Shown piece by piece: positions 48,901-55,999 of a stretch of DNA of 64,000 nucleotides. Below the pieces are notes generated by a model. The model was not told the DNA's origin. It did no database searches and worked only from the letters and a program-made list of their open reading frames with translations. The stretch covers positions 496,001 to 560,000 of the forward strand of contig NZ_SDQO02000001.1 in NCBI RefSeq assembly GCF_004382825.2, given 5' to 3'. Source of the stretch: Corynebacterium silvaticum (GTDB lineage Bacteria > Actinomycetota > Actinomycetes > Mycobacteriales > Mycobacteriaceae). A program made the position numbers and the translations under genes. Every line of letters starts with the position of its first letter. Position 1 is the first letter of the stretch.

Positions 48901-49098
48901 CGAGAGATCGTGGGACCATCGGAAGGCTCGAAAGCGCGAGAAGTTTTGGTGAGGCCGGAAGAGCTAGAAACAACGCTGTGGATGCTTAAGGGCGCAAAGC
49001 CTGAAGACGCCCCTAAAGAGTTTGATACGGATGGCGGCGCCGATGCATCGTCTACAACAACGCAATCAACATATAACCCCACTGGCAATGCTTTTTAA
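45976..49098 (+). CDS. ftsK: DNA translocase FtsK/SpoIIIE
   Basis: Septum-bound motor that pumps chromosome ends apart at division. The 1040 residues comprise a basic, Ser-rich cytoplasmic start, four membrane segments (about 150-285), a long Ala/Glu-rich linker (about 290-540), and the RecA-like motor with Walker A GSTGSGKS at 673-680 and the Walker B VDELADLMM. The C-terminal winged-helix gamma domain (about 950-1010) binds KOPS sequences. ATG 45976; 52 residues longer or shorter alternatives are not supported. Confidence 0.95.
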   Translation: MTVRSNSRSAGSSAHQKRSRGSSNRSAPRATGGSTGPNSRNKRSASSVNHPAQSARRAADTSEERTGSAFRAVGGGLASLFGATARGVGSLTRVIGGLGKNRDDDEVEEFFDDDTDNKARRKRSAVRSSEDDAVEEDNDYGDGRLAEQRADSIGLILIALAVVLGASVWFNIAGPIGEGISAGVHFLIGSGALILPILLVAGAIALMLGHFPSTDSRGRIVGGTILIAVSVLGLVHLFGGNPSDWPGRAAAGGAVGAYTGGILAKGFSSYLAIPLLVIIIIYGAQRITDITTRELVDALREFINQHRGADADEEYSDVDEELEARAEGESSRRGALASRKAAPRTSTWAENTAPSRGRSEIDSRISKKPSTPLDAYPLEENDEETGLFEVPTNPDQRRRPAAPKRSDDTRLPRDISDTDELPIVTDKTEVVERRPSAARNAAQQVAGIVSGDVGGAVSGAVAGNVSAAGQAVTAAAAAADVVAAGRKAVQEAVSARAQQPVASTIHQGVEDARTVDRVADDYEVPSTELLIPGQQPKTRSAANDRMIEAITDVFAEFKVDAHVTGFSRGPTVTRYEVELGPGVKVSKITNLQSNLAYAVATDNVRLLTPIPGKSAVGIEVPNTDREMVRLGDVLNAPEVLADTDPMLIGLGKDIEGDFVAHSVQKMPHLLVAGSTGSGKSAFVNSLLVSMLTRATPEDIRLILVDPKMVELTPYEGIPHLITPIITQPKKAAAALQWLVEEMEQRYMDMKSARVRHIKDFNRKINAGEIQSPMGSQREYHAYPYIVCVVDELADLMMTAPKEIEDSIVRITQKARAAGIHLVLATQRPSVDVVTGLIKTNVPSRLAFATSSLTDSRVILDQGGAEKLIGMGDGLFIPQGGRPQRIQGAFVTDEEIQSVVDAAKAQGQPNYTEGVTTDKAAEAKKDIDSDIGNDLEDLLQAAELVITSQLGSTSMLQRKLRIGFAKAGRLMDLMESREIVGPSEGSKAREVLVRPEELETTLWMLKGAKPEDAPKEFDTDGGADASSTTTQSTYNPTGNAF

Positions 49099-49204
49099 TT
49101 TTATCCATGGACAGCGCTTGGCTCTGCAAGGGGCTTAGCGTTGAAATGAGAAGCTTAGTCGGTCTGGGTGGGCAAAATGCTTGTGATCGACTACACTCGG
49201 GCAC

Positions 49205-49295
49205 CGTGCATGGAGGGGAGTACCCCACCCACAGCATTGATCGTCAACACGGCAATCTTCATAGGTTCCCGGTCGTGCTGGCTCCTATAGGAGCT
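49205..49295 (+). promoter_or_regulatory. yybP-ykoY (Mn2+)-like riboswitch upstream of terC
   Basis: The leader of terC has features of the yybP-ykoY family: GGGGAGTA at 49215-49222, CGTCAACACGG at 49242-49252, and GTCGTGCTGGCTCC at 49272-49285. GGAG (49212-49215) can pair with CTCC (49282-49285) to close the aptamer, and CACGG with the downstream CCGGTCGTG. A competing palindrome GCTCCTATAGGAGC spans 49281-49294, and a terminator follows. TerC genes are classical targets of this family. Identified by eye, no covariance model was run. Confidence 0.65.
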
Positions 49296-49333
49296 TCTGG
49301 CAAAAACAGCTAAAAGTTCTAGGAGTGGGGGAG

Positions 49334-49379
49334 ACCTCCGGTTCATCCGCTGACCGAATGAGACCGGAGGTGTCTTTTT
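49334..49379 (+). terminator. Intrinsic terminator in the terC leader
   Basis: ACCTCCGGT at 49334-49342 pairs perfectly with ACCGGAGGT at 49363-49371, followed by GTCTTTTT. It lies 15 bases before the terC ATG and would stop transcription unless an alternative fold forms, consistent with riboswitch control. Confidence 0.85.
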
Positions 49380-49393
49380 CCTTGGAAGTAAAC

Positions 49394-50416
49394 ATGATGG
49401 TATGGATCATCACTTTTGTGGTGATCTCAGGGTTTTTTGTTTTTGATTTTTATTCCCACGTAAAAACCCCACATGAGCCCACGCTCAAAGAATCTGCAGG
49501 ATGGTCTTTGTTCTATGTGGTCCTGGCGTGCGCTTTTGGCGTCTTTCTTTGGTTTGTTTGGGGCGAGCCTGGTAACCCGCATCAACACGGGATTGAGTTC
49601 TTCACGGGATATGTGACGGAAAAAGCACTTAGCGTTGACAACCTGTTTGTCTTTGCGTTGATCATGGGGACTTTTAAGATTCCTCGTAAATATCAACAAA
49701 AAGTGCTGCTTATTGGCATAGCGCTGGCGCTGATCTTTAGGTTGATCTTTATTTTGCTTGGCGCCGCTGTGATTCACGCCTGGTCAGATGTGTTCTATAT
49801 CTTCGGTATTTTCTTGTTGTACACCGCTATCAAACTCATCTATGACGAGGCAACCGATCAACCTGAGACCGACCCCAACGATATGCGGATAATCAAATGG
49901 TTGCGCAAAGTAGTTCACGTCACGCCCACCTATGAGAAGGATCATCTCTACATTCACCAAAAGGGTAAATTTGCGCTAACGCCGCTGTTTATCGCCCTGG
50001 TGGCAATCGGCATGATTGACCTCATGTTTGCGTTTGACTCGATTCCTGCAATCTATGGCATCACTAAAGAACCGTATATCGTCTTCACCACTAATGCGTT
50101 TGCGTTGCTGGGTCTGCGCCAGATGTACTTCTTGCTCGATGGCCTGCTTGAGCGTTTGGTCTACCTGCCTTATGGATTGGGCATCATCCTCGGCTTTATT
50201 GGAGTGAAGCTAGTCCTGCACGCCCTGCATGAAAATAATCTTCCGTTTATCAATGGCGGTAACAACGTTTCAGTGCCAGAAATTGGCACGGTGTGGTCAC
50301 TTGTTGCCATCGTGGGGATACTGACGGTGACTGTGCTTGCCTCTGTAATTAAATCCAAACGCGATGACCCCCAAGGCGTAGTGCGCACTAAAGCGGTGTA
50401 TGACACTGATGAATAA
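49394..50416 (+). CDS. terC: TerC family integral membrane protein
   Basis: A 340-residue TerC/Alx/MntP-neighbour family protein with about nine membrane segments. Family motifs TEKALSVDNLFVFALI and LFIALVAIGMIDLMFAFDSIPAIYGIT, each with conserved acidic residues, are intact. TerC proteins have been tied to manganese export and metalation of secreted enzymes. I chose ATG 49394, with GGAAG 7 bases upstream; the open frame to 49325 runs through the terminator hairpin and is not credible as coding. Confidence 0.92.
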   Translation: MMVWIITFVVISGFFVFDFYSHVKTPHEPTLKESAGWSLFYVVLACAFGVFLWFVWGEPGNPHQHGIEFFTGYVTEKALSVDNLFVFALIMGTFKIPRKYQQKVLLIGIALALIFRLIFILLGAAVIHAWSDVFYIFGIFLLYTAIKLIYDEATDQPETDPNDMRIIKWLRKVVHVTPTYEKDHLYIHQKGKFALTPLFIALVAIGMIDLMFAFDSIPAIYGITKEPYIVFTTNAFALLGLRQMYFLLDGLLERLVYLPYGLGIILGFIGVKLVLHALHENNLPFINGGNNVSVPEIGTVWSLVAIVGILTVTVLASVIKSKRDDPQGVVRTKAVYDTDE

Positions 50417-50456
50417 AGGCTAGCTACGCGCCAAGCAAGCATAGAAGGCAACGCAG

Positions 50457-50512
50457 AAAAGACTCTGCCGCATACATAAGGAAGCAATACCCTTAGTGCG
50501 GCAGAGTCTTTT
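50457..50512. terminator. Bidirectional terminator between terC and the YciI gene
   Basis: A perfect 16-base stem (AAAAGACTCTGCCGCA at 50457-50472 with 50497-50512) flanked by A and T runs, between convergent genes. Confidence 0.92.
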
Positions 50513-50540
50513 GCATGCAACGGCAAATTTTCCAGCCGTT

Positions 50541-50834
50541 TTAATATTCAAAAATATTGATCACGGGGTTCCATGTGTGGGTGGTGCGTCCGGTGAGGGC
50601 ACCCTCTGCGTAAAAGGGATCGCGGTCCATGATCGCTGTAGCGTCGGCAAGCGTGCTGGGCTCGGGCAGTCGTACAACGAGTAGTGCGCCCCCGTCGCCG
50701 TCGACAAAAGGACCAGTACCGATGACTGTTCCTTCTTCTTTGAGTTTGCTGCAAAATTCGCGATGACGTGGGCGAATCTCTGCGATTGCGGGGTTATTGG
50801 GGTCATAACTATAGAGGAAAGCAAAGGTGTTCAT
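50541..50834 (-). CDS. YciI-like protein
   Basis: A 97-residue YCII-domain protein, alpha-beta barrel dimers of largely unknown function. His24 in RPRHREF and the later DRDPFYAEG segment are the conserved putative active-site residues. ATG 50834. It is divergent from pgsA with about 117 bases between. Confidence 0.88.
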   Translation of the reverse strand: MNTFAFLYSYDPNNPAIAEIRPRHREFCSKLKEEGTVIGTGPFVDGDGGALLVVRLPEPSTLADATAIMDRDPFYAEGALTGRTTHTWNPVINIFEY

Positions 50835-50951
50835 GTTTTAGATTGTATCGTTAGAAACCCAAGCACCACTGCGGGTTGATCGAGAATTCTCAGTTGACTA
50901 ATCGTGTGGTGCAGCAAATGATTAGCGCGGAGGCGGGTATGGTGAGTGATT

Positions 50952-51539
50952 GTGAATGAGGAACGCACTGTCAACACACCGGAACATAAGCCTTCTAATT
51001 TTAATGTTCCTAACGTCCTGACTAGTCTGCGCATCATTGTCATCCCATTATTTGCGTGGCTCGTTATTTCAGGTGATGGTCAGCATGTCTCGTGGATGTG
51101 GTGGAGCCTAGGCGTCTTTGTTGCGCTCATGATTACGGACAAGTTGGATGGCGATATAGCACGAGCTAAGAACCTGGTTACTGACTTTGGCAAGATTGCG
51201 GATCCGATCGCAGATAAAGCGTTGATGATCACGGCGCTTGTGTGCCTGAATATTGTGGGACTCGTGGGGTGGTGGGTCACGGCTATTATTGTGGTTCGCG
51301 AACTCGGCATCACGTTCTGGCGCATGGGTGAACTGCGTAAAGGAAACGTGGTTCCAGCCAGCAAGGGCGGGAAGATTAAGACAACCCTCCAATCTTTGGC
51401 GGTAGCGCTGTATCTGATACCTCTGTCTGGAGTTTTTTCGGTTGTTCAGTTCCTCGTGATGCTAGCCGCCGTGGCGATCACTGTTATTACTGGTGTGCAA
51501 TATCTTATCGACGCGCGTCGATTGAATCGTGAACGATAA
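50952..51539 (+). CDS. pgsA: CDP-alcohol phosphatidyltransferase (PgsA-like)
   Basis: Likely CDP-diacylglycerol-glycerol-3-phosphate phosphatidyltransferase of phosphatidylglycerol synthesis. The signature DxxDGxxAR...GxxxDxxxD is intact (DKLDGDIAR through GKIADPIADK), with about five membrane segments in 195 residues. The start is ambiguous: GTG 50952 fits a leaderless start after TATGGT at 50938-50943, GTG 50946 is the alternative. The order ftsK-pgsA-cinA-clgR-pspA matches mycobacteria (Rv2748c-Rv2744c). Confidence 0.9.
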   Translation: MNEERTVNTPEHKPSNFNVPNVLTSLRIIVIPLFAWLVISGDGQHVSWMWWSLGVFVALMITDKLDGDIARAKNLVTDFGKIADPIADKALMITALVCLNIVGLVGWWVTAIIVVRELGITFWRMGELRKGNVVPASKGGKIKTTLQSLAVALYLIPLSGVFSVVQFLVMLAAVAITVITGVQYLIDARRLNRER

Positions 51540-52044
51540 CGTGGAGGGCGCGCAGCGGGTTATCACCGCCTTGAAACGGCGAGGCGAGACCCTCGCGGCA
51601 TGCGAATCGCTTACAGCTGGTTTGTACATGGCATCGCTTGGCGACGTTCCAGGCGCCAGCGCAGTGCTCACAGGTGGCTTTGTTACCTATGCTACGAGCT
51701 TAAAACACGATTTAGCCGGGGTGGATCAATCAATACTTGATGAGTTCGGCCCCGTTTCTTCCGAATGTGCTGTGGCTATGGCACAGGGGGCGCGCATCCG
51801 ATGCGGTGCCTCTTGGGGGGTTTCTTTAACCGGTGTTGCCGGACCGGACCAGCAGGCAGGGCATCCGGTGGGTGAAGTGTGGATTGGGATTGCTTCCCCC
51901 GCGGGACAGGCCAATGCGTATCGTGCAGGAGACCTTAGTGACTTAGGTGCGAAGGACGGGCTTCTTGTGAGCACGCGACCTCATATCCGGTCTGCGGCTG
52001 TGCGATGTGCCCATGAACTCATGATGCGACTTTTAACAGTGTAA
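51529..52044 (+). CDS. cinA: CinA C-terminal domain protein (nicotinamide-nucleotide amidase family)
   Basis: The 171-residue protein is the CinA C-terminal/PncC domain alone, with ACESLTAGL, GGFVTYAT, and GVSLTGVAGPDQQAGHPVGEVWIG motifs. PncC deamidates nicotinamide mononucleotide in the NAD salvage cycle. The N-terminal molybdopterin-like domain of full CinA is absent. GTG 51529 overlaps the pgsA stop by 11 bases. Confidence 0.9.
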   Translation: MNDNVEGAQRVITALKRRGETLAACESLTAGLYMASLGDVPGASAVLTGGFVTYATSLKHDLAGVDQSILDEFGPVSSECAVAMAQGARIRCGASWGVSLTGVAGPDQQAGHPVGEVWIGIASPAGQANAYRAGDLSDLGAKDGLLVSTRPHIRSAAVRCAHELMMRLLTV

Positions 52045-52135
52045 GGTTTGTGTAACGCTGTGATCTACTACTGCTCTATATTGAGTAGAGTTGACGCAAG
52101 TTTGGGAATTTCTATGGGAAGTGGGAACAAAAGGG

Positions 52136-52147
52136 CGGCTTAAGCCG
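52136..52147. promoter_or_regulatory. 12-base palindrome before clgR
   Basis: CGGCTTAAGCCG is a perfect palindrome 12 bases before the clgR ATG at 52160, a possible operator. It does not match the ClgR consensus well. Confidence 0.35.
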
Positions 52148-52159
52148 TTTGAACTAACG

Positions 52160-52492
52160 ATGATGAAATATACCGCTGTCTTAGATAATCCAGTTTCGGC
52201 TTCTGCCACTGGGCGGTCTGCTCGTGCACCAGAGCCGCTTTTGCGCCAAGCATTGGGAGCTGCGCTGCGTGCTTTCCGCGCAGACAAAGGTATTACGCTG
52301 CGCGAACTCGCGGAAGCGTCGAGAGTGTCTCCGGGATATTTATCGGAGTTAGAACGGGGCCGGAAAGAAGTATCCTCGGAGCTTCTGGCTTCTGTCTGTC
52401 ATGCGCTGGGAGCTACTGTGGCTGACGTCCTTATTGAGGCCGCAGGCTCTATGGCCGTGCGGTCGGCTGAAGCCGATCTAGCTCGCGTATAA
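52160..52492 (+). CDS. clgR: XRE-family transcriptional regulator ClgR
   Basis: Activator of clp protease and stress genes in actinobacteria. The 110 residues have the Cro/XRE helix-turn-helix at about 30-85, including GITLRELAEASRVSPGYLSELERGRKEVSSELL, the ClgR recognition-helix region, and a short C-terminal tail that is usually a Clp degradation signal. I chose ATG 52160 because homologues start near MxxxAVLD; in-frame codons upstream to 52091 lie in a region with promoter features. Confidence 0.9.
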   Translation: MMKYTAVLDNPVSASATGRSARAPEPLLRQALGAALRAFRADKGITLRELAEASRVSPGYLSELERGRKEVSSELLASVCHALGATVADVLIEAAGSMAVRSAEADLARV

Positions 52493-52573
52493 GCAAGACT
52501 AATTTTCTTGATTTTGTCCCCGACCTGTGGTGAACATGGTCTGATAGCTCGAACCTGAGCTAGGATTATTAAG

Positions 52574-52588
52574 CGCGTGCATAACGCG
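52574..52588. promoter_or_regulatory. ClgR-like palindrome upstream of pspA
   Basis: CGCGT at 52574-52578 and ACGCG at 52584-52588 frame GCATA. The central CGT-N5-ACG resembles the CGC-N5-GCG core of ClgR sites only loosely. It lies 35 bases before pspA, directly downstream of clgR. Confidence 0.35.
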
Positions 52589-52622
52589 AACAAAACTATT
52601 GAAATGAAAGGCCTAACGCACG

Positions 52623-53459
52623 ATGGCTAACCCATTTTCCAAGGGATGGAAATACCTGATGGCTCTCTTTGATTCTAAGATCGAAGAGAACGCTGACCCG
52701 AAGGTTCAGATTCAGCAGGCTATCGAGGATGCTCAACGCCAGCATCAGGAGCTATCGCAGCAGGCAGCAGCAGTTATTGGTAATCAGCGCCAGCTGGAGA
52801 TGCAGCTCAACCGTCGTTTGGCTGAGATTGAGAAGCTTCAATCCAACACTCGCCAGGCTATTCAGCTTGCAGATAAAGCACGCGCTGAGGGCAACACGCA
52901 GAAGGCCACAGAGTATGAAAACGCTGCAGAGGCCTTCGCTGCGCAGTTGGTTACTGCGGAGCAGGGCGTAGAGGACACCAAGCAACTGCACGATCAGTCG
53001 CTTCAGCAAGCTGAGGCAGCTAAGAAAGCAGTTGAGCGTAACTCCATGGCGTTGCAGCAGAAGGTGGCAGAGCGCACCAAGCTTCTTAGCCAGCTCGAGC
53101 AGGCGAAGATGCAGGAGAAGGTCGCAGAGTCGATTCAGTCGATGAACTCTATCTCTAACCGCAATACTCCTAATCTTGACCAGGTTCGTGAGAAGATTGA
53201 GCGTCGATACGCTAATGCTTTGGGCACTGCGGAACTCGCTCAGAACTCCGTGCAGGGGCGTATGGCTGAGATCGAGCAGGCGGGCGTGCAGCTTGCAGGC
53301 CACTCACGCTTGGAGCAGATTCGTGCAGAAATGGCAGGCGGCCAGCTCGCGTCCGGCAATAGCGCCCAGCAGCGCTCGATTGAGGCGTCGCAGGCAGCAC
53401 CGAGCGCTACCGATGATGCTGTGGCGCAAAAGATGCGAAAGCTTCGCGGAGAAGCATAA
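52623..53459 (+). CDS. pspA: PspA/IM30 family membrane-stress protein
   Basis: Peripheral membrane protein that stabilises the cytoplasmic membrane under stress. The 278 residues are almost entirely coiled coil (about 25-215) after an amphipathic N-terminal helix ([16 protein letters not shown]). It matches Rv2744c by position beside clgR. The Rv2743c and Rv2742c-type genes that follow in mycobacteria are absent here; a terminator and bioN come next. Confidence 0.93.
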   Translation: MANPFSKGWKYLMALFDSKIEENADPKVQIQQAIEDAQRQHQELSQQAAAVIGNQRQLEMQLNRRLAEIEKLQSNTRQAIQLADKARAEGNTQKATEYENAAEAFAAQLVTAEQGVEDTKQLHDQSLQQAEAAKKAVERNSMALQQKVAERTKLLSQLEQAKMQEKVAESIQSMNSISNRNTPNLDQVREKIERRYANALGTAELAQNSVQGRMAEIEQAGVQLAGHSRLEQIRAEMAGGQLASGNSAQQRSIEASQAAPSATDDAVAQKMRKLRGEA

Positions 53460-53485
53460 AGCTGCGAATCAATTGTTATACGAAT

Positions 53486-53527
53486 AAGGCACAAGTCCCC
53501 GATTGGTGGTAGGACTTGTGCCTTTTT
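53486..53527 (+). terminator. Terminator after pspA
   Basis: AAGGCACAAGTCC at 53486-53498 pairs perfectly with GGACTTGTGCCTT at 53512-53524, followed by TTT. It lies between convergent pspA and bioN. Confidence 0.9.
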
Positions 53528-53547
53528 GTTGTGCTAATAAAGAGCGC

Positions 53548-54162
53548 CTAATCGCCGGCGCCACGTGCCATAAGCGCATCCGCTATGCCCCGCGCGCGAC
53601 GGATGGAGCGGATCATCACAGGCGTTCCTAGGGCCATAAGAGAAAAAGTGGCACCGCGGGCTTTCCTAGCGTCTAGTACCTCATAGACGGTTGCGAGCAT
53701 GAGGGGGATGAGTCGAAGTGTTAAAGAAAACGCCAACGTGATGGTTTCTACAGGAACTCCAAACCGTTCCGTGGGGGCTAATAGTCGTTGCACCGCCTCC
53801 ATCATTGAATCCAGAGTGGTGGTCACCGTGAGAAGCATTGCGAGCATGAGCGAAGAAAAAATAGCTAAAACAAGGGTGGATGCGTACGGCAATCCTTTTT
53901 GCCACCACTGAAATGCGCCGAGGAATAGCAATATAAGTACTGGGGGCCACAGTTGCCCCCACGCAATACGCGGGGGAATTTTTGCCAAGATGTACAGAGA
54001 TACAGAAAAGAGGACGCAGAATAGTGCGACAACCGGCTGTTTTACTAAAGCCGTTGTAGCTATGACAAAGACTATAAGGAAGCAAAACTTTGCACTTGGA
54101 GGGATTCTATGGATAACGGTTTCGCCTGGAACATAGACTCCTAAAGGGACATTGCGCATCAT
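53548..54162 (-). CDS. bioN: Biotin ECF transporter T component BioN
   Basis: Energy-coupling transmembrane subunit that links BioY to the ATPase. The 204 residues have about five membrane segments and the CbiQ/EcfT-type coupling motifs with ARKARG and RRARGIADALMARG. Its ATG overlaps the bioM stop (ATGA). Confidence 0.92.
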   Translation of the reverse strand: MMRNVPLGVYVPGETVIHRIPPSAKFCFLIVFVIATTALVKQPVVALFCVLFSVSLYILAKIPPRIAWGQLWPPVLILLFLGAFQWWQKGLPYASTLVLAIFSSLMLAMLLTVTTTLDSMMEAVQRLLAPTERFGVPVETITLAFSLTLRLIPLMLATVYEVLDARKARGATFSLMALGTPVMIRSIRRARGIADALMARGAGD

Positions 54163-54851
54163 AATGGGTTGTTTTCCATAAGGGAGACATACTGTGGGAT
54201 CACAGACTCGGGTGAACCATCGAGCAAGATTTTTCGCTCATGAACGCACAGAACTCGATCGAAATTGCTTAAAAGATCAAGGTCGTGACTGACCACAATA
54301 ACCTGCTGCTCTAGCCCTTCGATGATGGTCTTGATATGAGCGCGGTTGCGCATATCTAAAAGTGTGGTTGGTTCATCCATGATCACGATTTCAGGCTCTA
54401 TGACCAAGACAGATGCCAACGCAAGTAGTTGTTTTTGCCCTCCGGAGAGCAGATGAGGCGAGTGCTCCGCGTGTGATTCAAGGCCAAAACGGGCTAGCAC
54501 GGTTGCGATGCGCTTGCGTCGTGTCTCTTTATCCAGTTTGAGGCGGCGCAAAGAGAAGGCAATGTCGTCTTTAACCGTTGGCATAATGATTTGGTTCTCT
54601 GCATCAGAGAACACAAAACCTACTTTACGGCGAACCATCTTGCCTTGCGTTGCGACGTCAAGGCCGTCCACGACTACGGTTCCTGAAGACGGATCGCTTA
54701 GCCCGTTAATAAGCCGCACCAAGGTAGACTTTCCGCCGCCGTTAGCACCGATAATACCCACGCGGTGTTCCTTGAGCGACAGACTTACGGAGTCGAGAAC
54801 GGGCAGGTCTTCGTAAGCCACGGAGACGTTGTCAAAGATGATGCTTGGCAT
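54159..54851 (-). CDS. bioM: Biotin ECF transporter ATPase BioM
   Basis: ABC ATPase of the biotin uptake system, 230 residues. Walker A GANGGGKST is at 35-43, the signature LLSGGQKQ near 134-141, Walker B VIMDEPTTLLD near 155, and the switch His in VVSHDLD. It starts 4 bases after the bioY stop. Confidence 0.95.
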   Translation of the reverse strand: MPSIIFDNVSVAYEDLPVLDSVSLSLKEHRVGIIGANGGGKSTLVRLINGLSDPSSGTVVVDGLDVATQGKMVRRKVGFVFSDAENQIIMPTVKDDIAFSLRRLKLDKETRRKRIATVLARFGLESHAEHSPHLLSGGQKQLLALASVLVIEPEIVIMDEPTTLLDMRNRAHIKTIIEGLEQQVIVVSHDLDLLSNFDRVLCVHERKILLDGSPESVIPQYVSLMENNPL

Positions 54852-54855
54852 GGTC

Positions 54856-55455
54856 CTAGCCTGCGGACGGGGTGGTACGGCGAGTACCGCGGATATCCGG
54901 GAAGGCCGCGTGCACGCCTAATGCAATGACAACAGCGATGACGAGTTTTACAGCATCAGGGCCAACGAAGGGAATATTAACAGCTGCCGCCTTGGCAAAA
55001 TCGAGGCCGGCTCGAATCATAAGTCCAAAGGTTCCGCATGCGTATTGGACTAAGAGTGCGGAAAAAGCTGCGAGGGCAAAGAAGACCGTGGCTAAAGGCT
55101 TGGATTTCTTTGGTGCGAGATACGCAATGGTTCCTGCTACCAAAGGCGATAGCAGGTAACCAACGAGGTAACCTACCGAAGGGCCTGATAATGCAGCCAG
55201 GGTAGTACGCCCACCTGCCAGTACAGGGAGACCGATTAGTCCGAGCGCGAGGAATAGAGCCGTCGCAAGGAAGCCTCTGCGTCCGCCTAGGATAAGGCCG
55301 GCCAAAATGATGACTGCGTTTTGCATAACGATAGGGACGCCGGCAGCGCCTACCGGAATGGAAACGAAAGCAAAAACAATGATAAGAGCCGCAAAGACTG
55401 CGATATAGGCGAGGTCAAGTAGTCGATTGCGCTGAGAAGAAGTGTTCACGTTCAT
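54856..55455 (-). CDS. bioY: Biotin ECF transporter S component BioY
   Basis: Substrate-binding integral membrane protein for biotin; corynebacteria are biotin auxotrophs, so uptake is essential. The 199 residues have six membrane segments and the family GAAGVPIVMQN segment and GPSVGYLVGYLLSP. ATG 55455 is first in a bioYMN operon. A BioQ-like operator lies 12 bases upstream. Confidence 0.95.
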   Translation of the reverse strand: MNVNTSSQRNRLLDLAYIAVFAALIIVFAFVSIPVGAAGVPIVMQNAVIILAGLILGGRRGFLATALFLALGLIGLPVLAGGRTTLAALSGPSVGYLVGYLLSPLVAGTIAYLAPKKSKPLATVFFALAAFSALLVQYACGTFGLMIRAGLDFAKAAAVNIPFVGPDAVKLVIAVVIALGVHAAFPDIRGTRRTTPSAG

Positions 55456-55466
55456 AAACAGTAGTA

Positions 55467-55480
55467 GTTAACGCTGTTCA
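55467..55480 (-). promoter_or_regulatory. BioQ-like operator before bioYMN
   Basis: On the minus strand this reads TGAACAGCGTTAAC. The reported corynebacterial BioQ motif is TGAAC-N3-GTTAC; here TGAAC-N3-GTTAA differs at the last position. Its place 12 bases before bioY, overlapping the promoter, fits repression of biotin uptake. Confidence 0.6.
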
Positions 55481-55519
55481 ATTCACTATCGGGGCTGCGC
55501 TGTGCATGGGATTATCGCC

Positions 55520-55525
55520 TACGAT
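55520..55525 (+). promoter_or_regulatory. -10 element for leaderless DUF3046 gene
   Basis: TACGAT ends 7 bases before ATG 55533 and no Shine-Dalgarno is present. Confidence 0.4.
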
Positions 55526-55532
55526 GACCACT

Positions 55533-55745
55533 ATGCGATTAACAGAGTTTCACCAGTTGGTAGTTGATGAATTCGGCAGCACTCGCGGACCGTGGTTGCT
55601 CCATTCTCATGTCCTGGCAGCATTGGGGGATACTCCGAATCGCTTAATTGAGAATGGGGTAGAGCCGCGAGCAGTGTGGTGGGCATTGTGCGAAGACTTT
55701 TCGATTCCCGAAAGCAGGCAGCTGGGGCTAGATAATCCGAATTAA
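55533..55745 (+). CDS. DUF3046 family protein
   Basis: A 70-residue actinobacterial protein of unknown function that usually sits upstream of recA. It begins MRLTEFHQLVVDEFG and keeps the SHVLAALGDTPNRLIENG and AVWWALCEDFSIPESR segments. I chose ATG 55533, which matches the family start; the frame is open to 55506. Confidence 0.88.
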   Translation: MRLTEFHQLVVDEFGSTRGPWLLHSHVLAALGDTPNRLIENGVEPRAVWWALCEDFSIPESRQLGLDNPN

Positions 55746-55791
55746 AAGGTGCTCAGGACTATGCACAATTCTACGGAGACTGGTTTGCTTG

Positions 55792-55807
55792 TCGAACATC
55801 TGTTTGT
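55792..55807 (+). promoter_or_regulatory. SOS box (LexA site) of recA
   Basis: TCGAACATCTGTTTGT matches the corynebacterial/Gram-positive LexA box (TCGAAC-N4-GTTCGA type) with two differences in the right arm. A TATTCT -10-like element follows at 55809-55814. From there about 180 bases run to the recA ATG. Confidence 0.7.
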
Positions 55808-55999
55808 GTATTCTCGTGGGAGATTAATGCGATGTTGGCAGTGGTCGTTAGGATTCATGCTTAGTTGAGTCGAGCTCACCAATCGGGGGTGGAATTCCCC
55901 GGCTATACACTGATGAGGGATCCGAAGTGCCCTGATCATTCGTTAAAAAGATGAGCCAGATTAATTTGAGTGTTCCTCAATGAGAAAAGAAGGATAAAA

